Shown: piece by piece, positions 22,179-34,790 of the stretch
Layout: each line of letters starts with the position of its first letter
How positions within the stretch are numbered: the stretch's first letter is position 1
Assembly (NCBI GenBank): GCA_039583875.1
Contig: CM077158.1
Location: forward strand, 118,789,900 to 118,853,899
DNA from: Platanthera guangdongensis
Lineage: Eukaryota; Streptophyta; Magnoliopsida; Asparagales; Orchidaceae
Reading direction: 5' to 3'
Length of the DNA: 64,000 nucleotides
Notes under the pieces: model-generated
The model's database searches: none
Told to the model about the DNA's origin: nothing
What the model saw: the letters and a program-made list of their open reading frames with translations, nothing else
Program-made: the position numbers and the translations under genes

Positions 22179-23588
22179 TCACTTCGGAGGGTGCCGCATG
22201 TACGCTCGGAGAACACTTGGGCCAGTTGCCCAAGATGTATCTCCCAAGTTCCTCATGGAAGCGGTTTGAGTGGCCATATTAGATTGGTCCCTATTCACAA
22301 ACTTTTCCATCATTTCCTCCAGCACACTCTTATGCGTCCCTTGAACATTCGGATTATAGCCCATATGCGGCGGTCGCGGCAAGCTACTAGGGGCTTGAGC
22401 ATTAATTTGTTGTTGGCCGCCCTGCCACCTTTGACCGGGAGCATTTTGATTCCATGAGAAGTTAGGATGATTTCTCGCATTGGGGTTATACGCATTATTA
22501 TAGGGATCAGTGTGATTTTGACTATTTATAAAATTTACATTCTCATCAAAAGTTATACCTGAAGGCTCAGCAAAGGTCTCCCTAACAGTGCATTCATAAG
22601 CATGATTGTCGGGGTTTCCACAACCATGGCAAGAAATGTTCGTAACCCGAGCTGGAGGAGGGGACGATCTGGTCAACATCGCCCTTCCATCCAATGTATG
22701 ATGGCTCGCCTCAGCTTGTTGCACCACAACATTTACTTCAAACAAATTTCTCACCCCTCTAGGAGCATTTCTTCTGGCGGTCCAGTAGGTTCTATGGGAG
22801 GCGGTATATTGAAGGAGCCTTAACGCCTTGTCAGGAGGGAGGTTCATTATAGTGCCACCGGCTGCCGCAACAATCATAGCCCTATAATTTTGCTCAATAG
22901 CAAAATATAATATTTCTACTAAATTTCACGCCTCACATCCATGCTGGGGGCATTGATGTTGCAGGTCAGCAAACCTTTCCCATGCTTTAGATAAATTTTC
23001 TTGGTCCTTCTGCCGGAAGGTAGCAATATCCCTCTGAGTGTTCAAAATTTTATCCACTGAGTGGAATTTAGTGAAAAACATAGAGGAAAGAGCCTCCCTT
23101 GTAGTAGCCGTCCCGAGCGCAATGTTATGGAGCCAGGTTTTGGCCTTATCGCTCAACAAAAACGGGAACAGCCTCAGCTTTACTACGTCATCAGAAATAC
23201 CGGCATAGCGGAATGTGCCACAAATCTCCGAGAACTCCTCCAGATGGAGCTGTGGATCCTCACTCGGCATGCCCGAGAACTAAGTATTATTTTGTATCAT
23301 GTTAAGGATGGTGGGTTTAATCTCAAAGTGTTTGTTTACAATGGCCGGTCTGAAGCCAGGGTAAACACTTCCGGCAGTAGGGGTTGCGAAATCACGCATT
23401 GTGCTAATGTGTGGTTGGACCACATCTTGGCCCTCAACAACCCGTTCACCGTGGCCAATTCCTCCTTGGCCAAAATCTTCCATCCTTTCTTCAGCAGCAG
23501 CAGCACGCACGCGAGCTCTCCTCGCACGTGCTGTTTTAAACTCCCACCCAAGATTTTCAACCCTATCACTGGATTTGGGATCTGTCAT
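22179..23588 (-). pseudogene. Athila-type gag of element D
   Basis: Capsid-like protein that would bind the RNA. The likely start is MTDPKSSDRV at 23588. The frame runs through FEIKPTILNMIQNNT, a TAG at 23280-23282, MPSEDPQLHLEEFSEICGTF, LRLFPFLLSDKAKTWL and RQKDQENLSKAWERF, a TGA at 22926-22928, and then a zinc-knuckle-like CHGCGNPDNHAYEC and an N/Q/P-rich tail (NPNARNHPNFSWNQN). This order is typical of Athila/Tat gypsy gag. All pieces are in one frame, so only two nonsense changes separate it from an open gag. Confidence 0.87.
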
Positions 23589-23669
23589 ATAACACAAAAA
23601 ATATCCTTTCAAAAATACAACAAACATATACAAACTTTTTCAAAAGAAAATTACACGCAACGGTTCGAC

Positions 23670-23687
23670 TCCCCGGCAACGGCGCCA
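23670..23687 (-). other. Primer-binding site of element D (tRNA-Asp type)
   Basis: On the minus strand TGGCGCCGTTGCCGGGGA lies a few bases after the 5' LTR end. This 18-base sequence is the usual tRNA-Asp PBS of Athila elements. Confidence 0.85.
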
Positions 23688-23693
23688 AAAACA

Positions 23694-24739
23694 TGATTCG
23701 TCGGCAAGTGTACCGATTGTAGTCAAGTAATAAATTTGGGGAGTTGAATGCCTGAATATCGATCTCTCGAGAAGTGCAAGTATGGAGTGTGATTTTGCTA
23801 TTGAAAAAGTGATTGCAAGTGGTAACGTAAGCAAAGGGGATTTTGGTTTGGATTTCCCTAAGATTAACACTAAATAACCAGTTGCGGGCCGCCGTCGCCA
23901 CGTCTCTATGGTGTATTACTCAAGAGAGTAATAGGAAAGATGGACGAGCCAATGAGGGTCGCAATCACCTCTTCGCCGCGCACGCTTCTGACAATCACTA
24001 GAACGACACTATCTCAACGAGAACATGGAAAACTGAAGCTAAGCAACATAATCATGATCGAAAATATAACAACACATAGACATGCTGAAATACTTAAAAT
24101 TAAACCGTGTTCTTAAGCAACAATCACACAACCGCTAGTTCATAACAAAGTAACTACAAGAGGAGGGGGAGAAATACAAGCAAATGCACAAAGGCTTTTC
24201 GAGATTCGCGGCCGGAGTCAAGATTTGTCGGGACTTGTCCGAGCTCAGTCTGCGGATGTCATCCGGGGTCATGAAGAGCTGTCACCTCCTTCCAATAACC
24301 CATCTTATTCGTGAATAGGCGATGGGCTGAATCTGTCTGAAGAACTCCACGGAGCTTGAAACGGAGCTTGGAGTTTGGAGAAGAGAATGGTGGCCGGAGA
24401 TGAAGTTATTTGAAAATTTTGGAAGAAGTATGGTGGTCGAATCAACTCTCCAAGGTGGGAGAGAGAAAATAACGGCTGGAGGAAAGTTTCCCCACTCAAA
24501 AGAGCTGAAAACGATGGCTGGGTTGGACTGGATCGGAACTCCTGAAAGAAGAAGAAATTTGTGCTTTAAATAGAAGCGAGTCAGAAAAATAGGCACACAC
24601 GGTTTGGTGAACGACCGTGCTCAAACCATGCAATATTTACTACAGAACAAGCCTGCGGAAGGAGAAGGGCTGACCCGTGCGTTTTTCTCGCGCACAGACG
24701 TTTCTGCCCGTGCGAGAAGGAAATCGCACGGGTAGCGAC
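23694..24739 (-). repeat. Element D 5' LTR, piece 1 (cut by element C)
   Basis: Matches 17639-18690 closely with scattered changes. It carries the TATA-like TATTTAAA near 24560 and ends in GCGAC (24735-24739), the left TSD of element C. Confidence 0.88.
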
Positions 24740-26158
24740 TGAAAGAAATTGTACCTAATCACCTAGAGGTGGGGGGGGTGAATAGGTGACTAAATCTTTT
24801 TTAAACGTTTTAGGCAGATTGCAGATTATATCACAGATTTAAATCTAATTCTTCACAGCTATTAATCAGCAATCACAGAATACACATGCACACAATGAAC
24901 ACACGGATTTATAGTGGTTCCCCAAGGTTTGGGTACATCCACTTTCCCCCTTCGCCTATCTAGTAGTGTACTAGATTCGGCCAAACTCCTCCACTATCTC
25001 AGATCCTCAGATCTTACACTCAGAACCCCAAACAGGTTCCTACAACTCAGTCTTCTCCAAAGACCTACACTCAGCTTCTTCACAAAGCCTACACTCAGCC
25101 ACAACAGGCCTACACTAAGAGAAATAGATCTCCTACACTCAGGCACATAGGCCCTACCACTCAGCCTTTATAATTACAGGCTTACAACTCAGATCCCTAA
25201 GGATCCTACAAGAAAATAAGAATACAAAGAATATCCCTACAACTCAGAGAAAAGAGAGATGAGTTGATAGGTTCTTGATGAGTTCTTGGAAGAACTCTGC
25301 TGAGATCAACCTCACTTGGCTTTCTTCAAAGTTTCTTGAATGTAGAACACAATAGGATTGATTCTCTGCAGTTGATCTTCAATCACTGCAACTTAAGATT
25401 CAAAACTAGGTCTGAACCCTTCTTCACAGCCTGGTTCCAACGGCTGTCTTCTTGGAAGGAGCTCTCTCTCTCCAACTTCTTAGATCTTCACTTGATTCTT
25501 CAATGAATAGCTAGATCTTCATTTCTTTTTCAATCTATTAATCATCTTTATCTGTTGACAGTATAAGCCTATATATAGGCCTTCTTCATAGTGACCGGCT
25601 GATCGGGTTCCTAACAGCTTTCTGACAACTCTGACAGGTGCAGTAGACCGGTTGGAATGGCAGCTGTCAAGTCATCCAGTCAGTTCTTGAAATATCTGTA
25701 ACTGTCTGAAAGTGTCGAGACAGTCTTTCTTTAAGTGTCGAGACAGTCTTTCTTTAAGTGTCGACACTTATAGACCAAGTGTCGACACAAGTTGACTAAG
25801 TGTCGACACTAGCATTCAAGGTGTCGACACAACTCCTTGTGTTGTAGATTTTACTTCTCGACACAGCTTCTTCAATATGTGTCGACACTGATATTGTGTG
25901 TCGACACAACTTCTTGTTCTTCAGTACTTTATTTTATTTCTTGTAAGTGTCGACACAACTCCTTTGTGTCGACACATCTTCATGTGTTGAACTTGTTCAG
26001 TGTCGACACATCTTCTTAGGGTCGACACTTGACTTCAGTGTTGATACTTGCTGAGTGTCGACACATATTCTTAGTGTCGACACATCTTCTAATGTTGAGA
26101 CTTTTGCTGAGTGTCGACACATTCTTTCTTGTGTCGACACTTGTACTTAGAATTTTGT
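24740..26158 (-). repeat. Element C 3' LTR, truncated
   Basis: U5, R and part of U3 are present: hairpin 24759-24789, TATA-like box 25570-25577 and palindromes at about 25735-26140. The match to 30326-32403 ends near 31746, leaving about 650 bp of U3 absent. Confidence 0.88.
25735..26140. repeat. GTGTCGACAC array, truncated copy (element C 3' LTR)
   Basis: About a dozen exact or near-exact GTGTCGACAC copies remain of the longer U3 array. The array ends at the deletion junction. Confidence 0.87.
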
Positions 26159-27234
26159 TATAAGAAAACCTCTTCTTTCAGACTACCATTCAAAAAGGCT
26201 GACTTAACATCCATTTGGTATACTTTAAAACCTTGATAGGTTGCATAGGCCAGGAACATTCTTATGGCTTCCAGTCTGGCTACTGGAGCAAAGGTTTGAT
26301 CAAAGTCAATACCTTCTTCCTGCCAATATCCTTTAGCAACCAGTCTTGCTTTGTTCTTGACAATTACTCCATGTGCATCCATCTTGTTCCTAAAGATCAA
26401 CTTGGTTCCAATTATGTTGTGGTCTTTTGGTTTAGGAACAAGCTCCCAGACTTTGCATCTCTTGAACTGATTTAGCTCTTCTTGCATTGCCTCAATCCAA
26501 TGAGGGTATAGGATGGCTTCTTCAAACTTCTTTAGCTCTACTTGGGATAGAAAACTGGAGTAGAGTACTGCATTCAGATTTCTGCTCCTTTTTTGTACCC
26601 CTTGTCTTAGATCACCAATGATTTGATCTGCTGGATGATCTCTTAGATGTCTATTAGCTGGAGGTATCCTGGATTCAGGTTGAACTCCTTCAGCTTCTTC
26701 AACTTGCTGCACTCCTTGGTCTTCTTCTGCATTAGGTACATGTAGTACTCCCCCTGGAAAGCAGCCACTATCATCTATATGCTGACTTGCAGTAGATCCT
26801 TCTTCAATAGTGAGCTTGTCCATCTTCTTTGTCACACCTGTGGAGCTGTAAATACTACTAGACACTTCATTGTTAATAAGTCTAGTTTCATCAAATACTA
26901 CATGTACTGATTCTTCTATAACTTGAGTAGTCAAGTTGTAGACTCTATAAGCCTTACTATTATTTATGTACCCAACAAATATCCTCTCTTGGGATTTGGC
27001 AGCAAACTTAGTCAAGTAAGACTTTCCATTGTTAAGTATAAAGCACTTACAACCAAAGATCCTGAAATAGGATAGATTTGGTTTTCTGCCTTTCACAATC
27101 TCATAGGGGGTCTTATTGTGGCTTTTAGTAATGGTAGCCCTATTAATTACATGGCATGCAGTATTAACTACCTCAGCCCAGAAATATTCTGGGAGAGATG
27201 TGTTACTTAATAGGGTTCTATCAGCCTCAATCAA
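26159..27234 (-). pseudogene. Integrase C-terminus and RT N-terminus of element C
   Basis: A 358-codon open frame from the end of the integrase core ([19 protein letters not shown]) through the linker to RT ([51 protein letters not shown]). It stops abruptly at the deletion junction, before the YVDD motif. It would give an RT without its catalytic centre. In GTKLIF the W of the other copies is L. Confidence 0.9.
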
Positions 27235-27291
27235 GGTCCTTTTTTTCCTTTCAGCAGTGCCATTTTGCTGAGGTGTTCTTGGTGAAGAAAA

Positions 27292-27981
27292 TTACTGAAA
27301 TATCCCAAATTCTTCACATAGTTTTATCATACTATCAGACTGGAATTCAGTACCATGGTCATTTCTTATTTTGACCACTGTACTGTCTAACTCATTCTGA
27401 ATTTGTTTGACAAAGCTATAGAAGATACTAGGTGTTTCAAATTTCTGTCTAAGGAAGAACACCCAGGAAAACCTTGAGTAGTCATCTACAACCACAAAGG
27501 TATAAACCTTCCTACCTAGGCTGTGAACTGGCATAGGACCAAAGAGATCCATATGCAAGAGGTATAAGCACCTCACAACATCTTTGTTTTCATCGCTACT
27601 AAAGGTGGATCTAGTCTGCTTGCCCTTTTGACAAGCTGAACATATCCCATCTTTAATACACTTAACTTGAGGACCATTCCTCACTAGCTCTTTGCTAAAA
27701 AGTTGGCCAATTGTCTTGTAGTTGAGATGGGTTAGCCTCTTGTGCCATTTGACACAATGAGAGACTTTCTTATCAGCTACAAGACACACTAGAGAACTAT
27801 TGTTCTCACACATAATGTCTAGGCAATAGATATTTCTTTTTCTATAACCAGTCAAAATGATCACTTGAACATTTGATCTCTCGATATGACAACCATGTTT
27901 GACAAATGAGATGTCATATCCTAAATCACTCAGTTGACTTATACTAATAAGGTTATGTTTCAAACCTTTAACATAAGCCAC
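27292..27981 (-). pseudogene. Integrase N-terminal and core domains of element C
   Basis: Frame with WHKRLTHLNYK and CSACQKGKQTRS (zinc binding), then LLHMDLFGPMPVH and KIRNDHGTEFQS. The residue before the second catalytic D is N here, versus S in A and E, and the D itself is kept. A stop at 27292-27294 separates it from the E-bearing part, which reads TPQQN then continues at 27234. Confidence 0.9.
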
Positions 27982-27992
27982 TTGAGTAATAG

Positions 27993-28178
27993 TTATATGG
28001 GAGCTAGAAATGTTACCAAAACCCTTGATGATTCCTTTTCAGAACCACCAAAGGTGACTTTAGGACCATCTTTGATTGGTGTGAAGTCCTTTAGCAATCT
28101 CCTAGTTCCAGTCATGTGTCTGTAACATCCACTGTCCAAGTACCATATTGGGGCATGGCCACTTGGACTCTCCTGCAA
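27993..28178 (-). pseudogene. Aspartic protease region of element C
   Basis: Frame beginning MQESPSGHAPIWYLDSGCYRHMTG. DSG is the active site that would cleave the polyprotein, and KVTFGG follows. A frame change near 28035 parts it from integrase. Confidence 0.82.
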
Positions 28179-28184
28179 AACAGA

Positions 28185-30221
28185 TTAGTTGACCTTAGAA
28201 CCCAAAGAATTCTTGGGTCCTTGGTGCTGGTTAGTTTGCCTCTTAACAAAGCTACCTGCAGATCTTCCAACAGGTAGTTTGCTACTCACTTTGGCATTAG
28301 TATTATGCCAACAGTCTATGGAAAAGTGGCCTACCTTGCCACAGCACCAGCACTCAAACCTATTGTACCTTTGCTTAGGTACATTCCTAGCTGTTTTATC
28401 TACAACTGGCTTGTTGAGAGCTGGGGCTTTGCCCTTAGACTTGGACTGAACAGCCCTAGCTGGTTTAGTAAACCCCAGTCCAGCTTTACCCTTGTGAGGT
28501 ATAAACTCATTAATCAAAGGTAGAACAAACTTTGGTTTAGAAAACCTAGCAACTATATCTCTCTCCTTCTGAAGACTAATCTCCAGACTTCTGATTTGAT
28601 CATTCTTAAAAGCTATAGTCCCCATCTGAATAACAGTTATGTTCTTCAGTCTGGCTATTTCATTTAACTTTTGATCAATCAGCTTCTCAAAATCAGTTGC
28701 AGCCACTTTGAGACTAGCAATTTCCTTTGCCTGACTTTTGGCCAAGGATTTGCTTTTCTTAAAAGCTTGCAACAGAACTCTATATTTATCAATCAACTGA
28801 TGAATATCCTCTTCAGATTCAGATCCACTGACATCACTAGATGCTGATGTAACTGAATCTGAATTAGTACTAGAAATTGAACTTAAGGAACAATTTTGTA
28901 CCTTACTAGGTCCAGGCTGATCCTGGATTTTGTCACCTTCAGTTAAGGTCATCAGTCCTTGGCACTGATTATCCTCTTGTTCATATATAGAGTTCATTAT
29001 CTGGATGAACTCCTCTTCTTCTTCTTCAGCAAACAGTCCTATGTAAGCTTCAGCTTCTGACTCAGTTTCTGAAGAAAACATGTCTGACTGGCTTTTGTCC
29101 TTCTTGGCAACAAAGGACCTTTCCTTCTTGCCCTTGAATTGAGTCTTCTTCTTATCATTAGACTCTTTCCTTTTCTCTGGACAGTCAGCAATAACATGTC
29201 CTTGTCTGTTACAGCAATATCAAACAATTTTTGATAAGGTTACTTTGCTTGACTTGGGCTTTCTCCTGTCTTTCTTTGATGACTTCTTATTCTGATAATA
29301 GTCATCTTTTCCCTGTGAAGTGGATGGCTTTGTCCTCCACTGTTTCTTCTTTAGAAACTTCTGAAAGTGTCTTGTGAATGCTGCAAAGTCCTCATCACTC
29401 TCACTGCTTTCAGAATTCCTGTCTTTTGATTCATCTGACTCAGTCTCAGCCACTTTAGGAGGTGGAGATGGAGACTTACTTTTGTATTTCTTGGTGGTTT
29501 CTGTTTTGAATGCCACTGCTCTTTCTTTATGCTCACTTCTTATAGTCTTCTCCTCCTCCTTCCTTACCATCAACTGCATCTCATAGGATAACAGTTTTCC
29601 AAACAATGTTGGAGGAGGAATATCTGCTAACTTGGCCATTTCCCTAATGACATAGATCTTGGTGTCCCAATCCTTTGTTAGGGACCTCAAGAACTTATCA
29701 TTTAGCTCATAATTACTGAAATCTCTTCCATAGGACATTAACTCATTAACTATCCTATAGAATTTCTTATAGCATTCTGTTATGCTATCAGATCTACCTT
29801 GCCTGAAACTTTCATATTCCTGGTTTAACAAAGACTTTTTGTCCTGTCTCACTTCTTCTGAACCCTCCATGTACACTATAAGAGTATCCCACATCTTCTT
29901 AGATGTGTTACAGTGTATCAAGTTCTGAAAGGTAGCATCATTTATAGCACTCACAATGATATTCTGAGCCCTCTTGTCCATGGTGGCTAGAATTATCTCA
30001 TCTTTTGTCATTCAAGAAAAATCCTTAGGTGTTCTCTGATTTGCATCCAGGACTGAAACCTTCATAGGCACATATGACCCTTCTTTAACTGTGATATATA
30101 TTATAGGGTCTGAGGCTTCCATAAACAGTCTCACCCTTTCTTTCCAGATGCCAAAAATCTCTTTTCTGCAAATGGGCAACTTCATGGATCCAAGTTCCTT
30201 ATGATTCTCTGTTGAACCCAT
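28185..30221 (-). pseudogene. Gag polyprotein of element C
   Basis: Starts MGSTENHKELGSMKLPICRK at 30221. Pieces are 30221-30012, 30011-29220 and 29081-28185. It contains the gag fold, a basic serine-rich stretch, the first zinc knuckle (interrupted near 29220, where CYCC is lost to a stop), a coiled-coil-like region and the second knuckle CWCCGKVGHFSIDC near 28320. This is the best copy in the window for the C-terminal part of gag, because it reads through where element A stops. Confidence 0.9.
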
Positions 30222-30307
30222 GTTTCTTGATTTTCTTGATTCTGCACTTTACTTATACTGAATCTGCCAACAGGATCTACTCAGACAGTTAAGTCCTTTG
30301 TGAGAAA

Positions 30308-30323
30308 CCTCCCTCTGATACCA
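30308..30323 (-). other. Primer-binding site of element C
   Basis: On the minus strand TGGTATCAGAGGGAGG lies two bases inside the 5' LTR. The first 11 bases match the tRNA-iMet complement. Confidence 0.85.
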
Positions 30324-30325
30324 CT

Positions 30326-32403
30326 TGAAAGAAATTGTACCTAATCACCTAGAGGGGGGGGGGTGAATAGGTGACTAAATCTTTTTTAAACTTTTTAGAC
30401 AGATTGCAGATTATATCACAGATTTAAATCTAGTTCTTTACAGCTATTAATCAGCAATCACAGAATACACATGCACACAATGAACACACAGATTTATAGT
30501 GGTTCCCCAAGGTTTGGGTACATCCACTTTCCCCCTTCGCCTATCTAGTACTGTACTAGATTCGGCCAAACTCCTCCACTATCTCAGATCCTCAGATCTT
30601 ACACTCAAAACCCCAAACAGGTTCCTACAGCTCAGGCCCAAGGCCCTACAACTCAGTCTTCTCCAAAGACCTACACTCAGCTTATTCACAAAGCCTACAC
30701 TCAGCCATAACTGGACTACACTCAGAGAAATAGATCTCCTACACTCAGGCACACAGGCCCTACCACTCAGCCTTTATAATTACAGGCTTACAACTCAGAT
30801 CCCTAAGGATCCTACAAGAAAATAAGAATACAAAGAATATCCCTACAACTCGGAGAAAAGAGAGATGGGTTGATAGGTTTTGATGAGTTCTTGGAAGAAC
30901 ACTGCTGAGATCAACCTCACTTGGCTTTCTTCAAAGCTTCTTTAATGTAGAACACAATAGGATTGATTCTCTGCAGTTGATCTTCAATCACTGCAACTTA
31001 AGATTCAGAACTAGGTCTGAACCCTTCTTCACATCCTGGTTCCAACGGCTGTCTTCTTGGAAGGAGCTCTCTCTCTCTCCCTCTAACTTCTTAGATCTTC
31101 ACTTGATTCTTTAATGAATAGCTAGATCTTCTTTTCTTTTTCAATCTCTTAATCATCTTTATCTGTTGACAGAATAAGCCTATATATAGGCCTTCTTCAT
31201 GGTGACCGGCTGATTCGGTTCCTAACAGCTTTCTGACAACTCCGACAGGTGCAGTAGACCGGCTGGAATGGCAGCTGTCAAGTCATCCAGTCAGTTCTTG
31301 AAATATCTGTAACTGTCTGAAAGTGTCGAGACAGTCTGTCTTTAAGTGTCGACACTTATAGACCAAGTGTCGACACAAGTTGACTAAGTGTCGACACTAG
31401 CCTTCAAGGTGTCGACACAACTCCTTGTGTTGTAGATTTTACTTCTCGACACAGCTTCTTCAATATGTGTCGACACTGATATTGTGTGTCGACACAACTT
31501 CTTGTTCTTCAGTACTTTAGTTTATTTCTTGTAAGTGTCGACACAACTCCTTTGTGTCGACACATCTTCATGTGTTGAACTTGTTCAGTGTCGACACATC
31601 TTCTTAGGGTCGACACTTGCCTTCAGTGTTGATACTTGCTGAGTGTCGACACATATTCTTAGTGTCGACACATCTTCTTATGTTGAGACTTTTGCTGAGT
31701 GTCGACACATTCTTTCTTGTGTCGACACTTGTACTTAGAATTTTGTTGATCTTTGCTAAGTGTCGACACAGCCTCCTAGTGTCGACACTTTCTTCATATA
31801 TTGAGTCTTCTGCTGAGTGTCGACACATTCTTTCTTGTGTCGACACTTTCTTCAAGTTCTGAGTCTTCTGCTGAGTGTCGACACATTCTTCCTTGTGTCG
31901 ACACTTTCTTCAAGTGTTGAGTCTTCTGCTGAGTGTCGGCACATTCTTTATTATGTCGACACTTATACTTAGACTCTGCTGAAATTTGCTAAGTGTCGAC
32001 ACAGCCTCCAAGTGTCGACACTTTCTGGTGTAGATAAAGTTCCTCTAGGTGTCGACACTACTGCCAAGTGTCGACACTGCTTCTCTGGACTTCTCTTCAC
32101 TAAGTGTCGACACAATCATGTATGTGTCGACACATTCTGTCTGGTGTCGACTCTGCATCCCTAGTGTCGACACAATTACTCCAAGTGTCGACACTGCTTC
32201 TCTGGGTGTCGACACAAGTCTTCTTAAGTGTCGACACTTTCCTTCTAGGTGTCGACACATGGACTTAGAATCTTTTCTGTTTTCCCTGTAAATATTTGAC
32301 CTGCATAACTAAACTCAAAACACATCAAATACATTTTGATGTATATCATTGAGTAGGGTGAGGCTTCTTCAAATCAGGTACATTTAAACCAATGTACCCA
32401 ACA
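30326..32403 (-). repeat. Element C 5' LTR
   Basis: Complete LTR of 2078 bp, starting TGTTGGGTACATTGG on the minus strand and ending AATTTCTTTCA. It has a U3 palindrome array at about 31347-32258, a TATA-like box at 31181-31188 within GCCTATATATAGGC, CTGAGTGTAG repeats in R/U5 and a hairpin at 30345-30374. Confidence 0.92.
31347..32258. repeat. GTGTCGACAC array (element C 5' LTR)
   Basis: Same motif and pairing as in element A, with roughly two dozen exact copies. Confidence 0.9.
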
Positions 32404-32445
32404 GCGACAGGGAGCAGGAATTCAGGTCACTACAGGGGAATCATG
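32404..32445 (-). repeat. Element D 5' LTR, piece 2, between elements C and B
   Basis: Forty-two bases: the right TSD of C (GCGAC, 32404-32408), 32 bases of D LTR matching about 18696-18733, and the left TSD of B (TCATG, 32441-32445). It shows that C and B entered the same LTR at sites 37 bp apart. Confidence 0.88.
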
Positions 32446-34755
32446 TGTAACACCCCCTATCCGTCGCATAGCATATAGTAGTAGGTCCGGCCGGGGCCCG
32501 ACGCCATATACTACAGACAGACCGGGTGGTTACTTGTGGAAACCATCCAACCAATCAACGTCCTACACAGAGCATTCTAGCGGAAGCACTTTATAAAAGT
32601 TGTAACAAAGAACCCAGCATTAAAGCACGAATGTCCACTAATACAAAATAGGAATGTTATACAAAATACCCAAAATAAGCCTTAAGGCTTTACAAAATGT
32701 TTCACTTTAAATTACATGTTTTACAAACCACGACACGCAGGTCGGTCACACATGAATAAAGCAGTAAACACTTCCCATTAGGCCTTCAAGGGACGGCTTC
32801 GCATTCGGGCTTTAGCCCGCTATTGACCGCTTGGTCCAGCTGCACCTGCAAGCAACAAACCACCGCACGGTGGCAAAACAAGGCAACGGTCAGCAATGCT
32901 GACCAAATTATAACGATCCCGCCCCCGCCTCGGGGCGGCGATGCTCCTTCCCTGCATTTCATTAGCATAAGCAAGCAATATAAACATATAGCCATTTCAT
33001 CACAGACGTTGGCTCGCACGGCCACACGCCCCGTGCTCTCAGGGCACATTCTCGGTGAACCGGTCAATTTCACGTCAATTAAAGCCATAGACATTCCGGA
33101 CTCACCACCGCCACTTTGACGGCCAAACCTATGAGCAATTTGTCTTCTTGGCCTGGGTCACGACAATTTAAGTCATTGACTGCCGAAGACCCTAATCTAT
33201 GCCAACGGCAAGTGCCACGTGCCTTTAGGTCTCTTTAACCGAAGGACATAGAACGAGTATGGTTCCATATAACCCGTGCTCACATCGAAATGACAATTTA
33301 AGCCATTTGCGCGGGTCAAACTTCCACCGAGTCCCATTTCCATCATAAGTTACATAACCCGGTTATGTTCAAGTTGGCTCTCAGGCCACCAAGTTGGCAA
33401 GATCTCGTATCCGCCCAGTTTTCCGGGTGCACCTTTTGGTTAGTCCCCAAGGCTCCCTGCTACAATCTATCGCGTAGAAAACCCGAAAAACAATCCATAG
33501 CACGGAGTCTTCTCCGGCATTTATGCAATGCAACATCACCGATCCAGACCAACATGTCCGGGTAGGCTTCACACATCATGCATATGTCCGTTCACGCTTA
33601 CGGACTCTAAACAATGGGGACTTCACATATCTACCCGAAGGAATGCCTCCAACTCTCCGCAAACTCGCGAGAGCGGGCTTCCTATGCAAAGAAAGAGAGC
33701 TACTCATGCTCAAGATGAGGATCATTACCCTAGCATTCCTCTTTGGCGCCATTGAAAAGTAAATGGATGAAAAGCACCGCACTAGCTTTGCCTCCGTGGA
33801 TCCGGAGTCGGCTCGCGATTCGGAGCTCCGAAGCTCCTCCAATGGCGGGATCTAGCTCCTTCTTCCTTCCTTGGCTCTCCTCTCTCTCTAAGGTTTTTAG
33901 AAAGATAACACGTAAGTAAAGTGAGGGTTTCTAAGTCAAATCCCGGGTATATCCCTTCAGCAACAACCCCCAGTCGTTGGATGTCAAAATAAGGAAACGA
34001 ACGGCTTTGATTCGGGACTGAAATGCCCAATCTGGACCGAAAACGGCCTGGCACACGCCCGTGTCCAGGGCCGTGTGCCTCATTCGCCGTCAAAATCGGC
34101 ACGCCTGGAACCTCACACGGGTATCGAACACGCTCGTGTTCGAGCTGACACGCCTATGTTCCACCTGACACGGCCGTGTGGCCGGCCGTGTACCCCATCA
34201 TTTTTCCCCGAAATCAACCCGACCACTGCACGGGTTCTAGGACACGCCCGTGTCCCTACCCGTGTCACCTCAATACTCCTAGACCCCAAGCCATGTACAC
34301 GGTCTCGACACTCGACACTTCGTCAAGCGAAGATCGTCGACCTGATGACACGGCCTTGGACACGCCCGTGTCCTAGGCCGTGTGCCTTGTCTCGACACCA
34401 TGTCGAGACCAAAGTGTCGACTTCGCGGGACGAGTGTCGACACGGGTTGACACGCCCTGCGACACGCCTGTGTCGCAGGCCGTGTGCTATGTCTCGACAC
34501 TTCGTCAAAGCACAATGTCGACTTCGCGGCTAAGTGTCGACACGGGTCGACACACCCTGCGACACGCCCGTGTCGCAGGCCGTGTGCCTAGTCTCGACAC
34601 AATGTCGAGACCAAGGTGTCGACTTCCCGTCTCAGTGTCGACACAGGCTTGACACGCCCTGGGACACGCCCGTGTCCCAGGCCGTGTGCCTGCAGCCAGA
34701 ACCCAAACTGGCCCAAAACGTCCCCCTTCGCTCCTTTGAGTTTCGGGGCGTTATA
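32446..34755 (-). repeat. Element B 3' LTR
   Basis: On the minus strand it starts TATAACGCCCCGAAACTC (the expected TG has become TA) and ends GGGGGTGTTACA. The motif-rich U3 covers about 34755-34020 and includes a 101-bp tandem repeat. A TATA-like GGGATATACC is near 33950. Short ORFs inside are not supported. Confidence 0.92.
34346..34697. repeat. 101-bp tandem repeat in U3 of element B (3' LTR)
   Basis: Units start near 34346, 34448, 34548 and 34650, giving about 3.5 copies of 100-102 bp. Each unit holds a GACACGCCCGTGTC-type inverted repeat, a TCTCGACA...TGTCGAGA pair in most units and one GTGTCGACAC palindrome. The same block is at 41544-41896. Confidence 0.85.
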
Positions 34756-34770
34756 ACTCTCCCCCTCTTA
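34756..34770 (-). other. Polypurine tract of element B
   Basis: On the minus strand TAAGAGGGGGAGAGT directly precedes the 3' LTR. Confidence 0.87.
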
Positions 34771-34790
34771 AAAGAATTTCGTCCACGAAA

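Larger units (their letters stand above)
24740..32403 (-). mobile_element. Element C: internally deleted copia copy, same family as A
   Basis: TSD GCGAC (24735-24739 and 32404-32408), complete 5' LTR at 30326-32403, PBS, gag, protease, integrase and the first part of RT. The 3' LTR is cut short at about 26158 and joined straight to RT. The rest of U3, the PPT, the env-like ORF, the internal palindrome block, RNase H and the YVDD half of RT are missing. It sits in the 5' LTR of element D. Confidence 0.92.
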
